A program made the translations under genes and the position numbers. This document shows, piece by piece, positions 6,212-6,217 of a stretch of DNA of 6,217 bases. Source of the stretch: Aequorivita sp. (GTDB taxonomy: Bacteria; Bacteroidota; Bacteroidia; Flavobacteriales; Flavobacteriaceae). The notes under the pieces are model-generated. The model was given only the letters and a program-made list of their open reading frames with translations, did no database searches and was not told the origin of the DNA. Where the stretch lies: assembly GCA_002733915.1 (NCBI GenBank), contig NVXN01000005.1, positions 132,865 to 139,081 on the forward strand, given 5' to 3'. Each line of letters begins with the position of its first letter. Positions within the stretch are counted from its first letter, which is position 1.

Positions 6212-6217
6212 TAACCT

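Noticed and set aside
1..6217. Mobile elements, CRISPR arrays, tRNA/rRNA genes, or an unknown defence system
   Set aside because: No transposase, direct-repeat array, tRNA-like fold or conserved rRNA block was seen; all coding sequence is accounted for by housekeeping uptake, protease and sigma-factor genes.

Overview
The window looks like a chromosomal piece of a low-GC member of the Bacteroidota, most likely class Flavobacteriia. Three features point this way: a promoter of the TTTG/TAnnTTTG type, lipoprotein signal peptides followed by acidic stretches typical of Bacteroidota surface lipoproteins, and the gene families present (a BtuG-like beta-propeller beside a TonB-dependent receptor, and a short ECF sigma factor followed by a one-helix anti-sigma-like protein). 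The genus cannot be fixed from sequence alone.

Left half (1-3663): a vitamin B12 uptake locus. A partial lipoprotein gene, read leftwards from 420, encodes the N-terminal part of a BtuF-like ABC-transporter substrate-binding protein. Divergent from it, a Bacteroidota-type promoter (441-473) starts a transcript that opens almost at once into a well-conserved cobalamin riboswitch (about 476-668). A leader hairpin follows that holds the only purine-rich ribosome-binding candidate. Next come btuB (outer-membrane TonB-dependent cobalamin receptor, 707-2539) and, 5 nt later, a BtuG-like surface lipoprotein (2545-3600). A strong hairpin terminator (3622-3663) closes the unit. The expected route is capture of cobamide at the surface by the BtuG-like protein, passage through BtuB, and periplasmic pickup by the BtuF-like protein. 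High B12 should shut off btuB-btuG through the riboswitch.

Right half (3677-6217): on the minus strand, converging on the B12 unit, is an S41-family (C-terminal-processing type) peptidase with a lipoprotein signal, a PDZ region and an intact Ser/Lys dyad. Divergent from it across a 206-bp gap, an ECF sigma factor (5278-5784) overlaps by 14 nt a small single-helix membrane protein (5771-6211), which is probably its anti-sigma factor. This pair probably continues as an operon beyond the window.

No mobile element, CRISPR array, tRNA or rRNA was seen. I found no wholly new system. The points most worth a second look are the long-range complementarity between the riboswitch P5 arm and the leader before btuB, the BtuG-like partner outside the gut Bacteroides setting, and the sigma/anti-sigma pair with its divergent lipoprotein peptidase.
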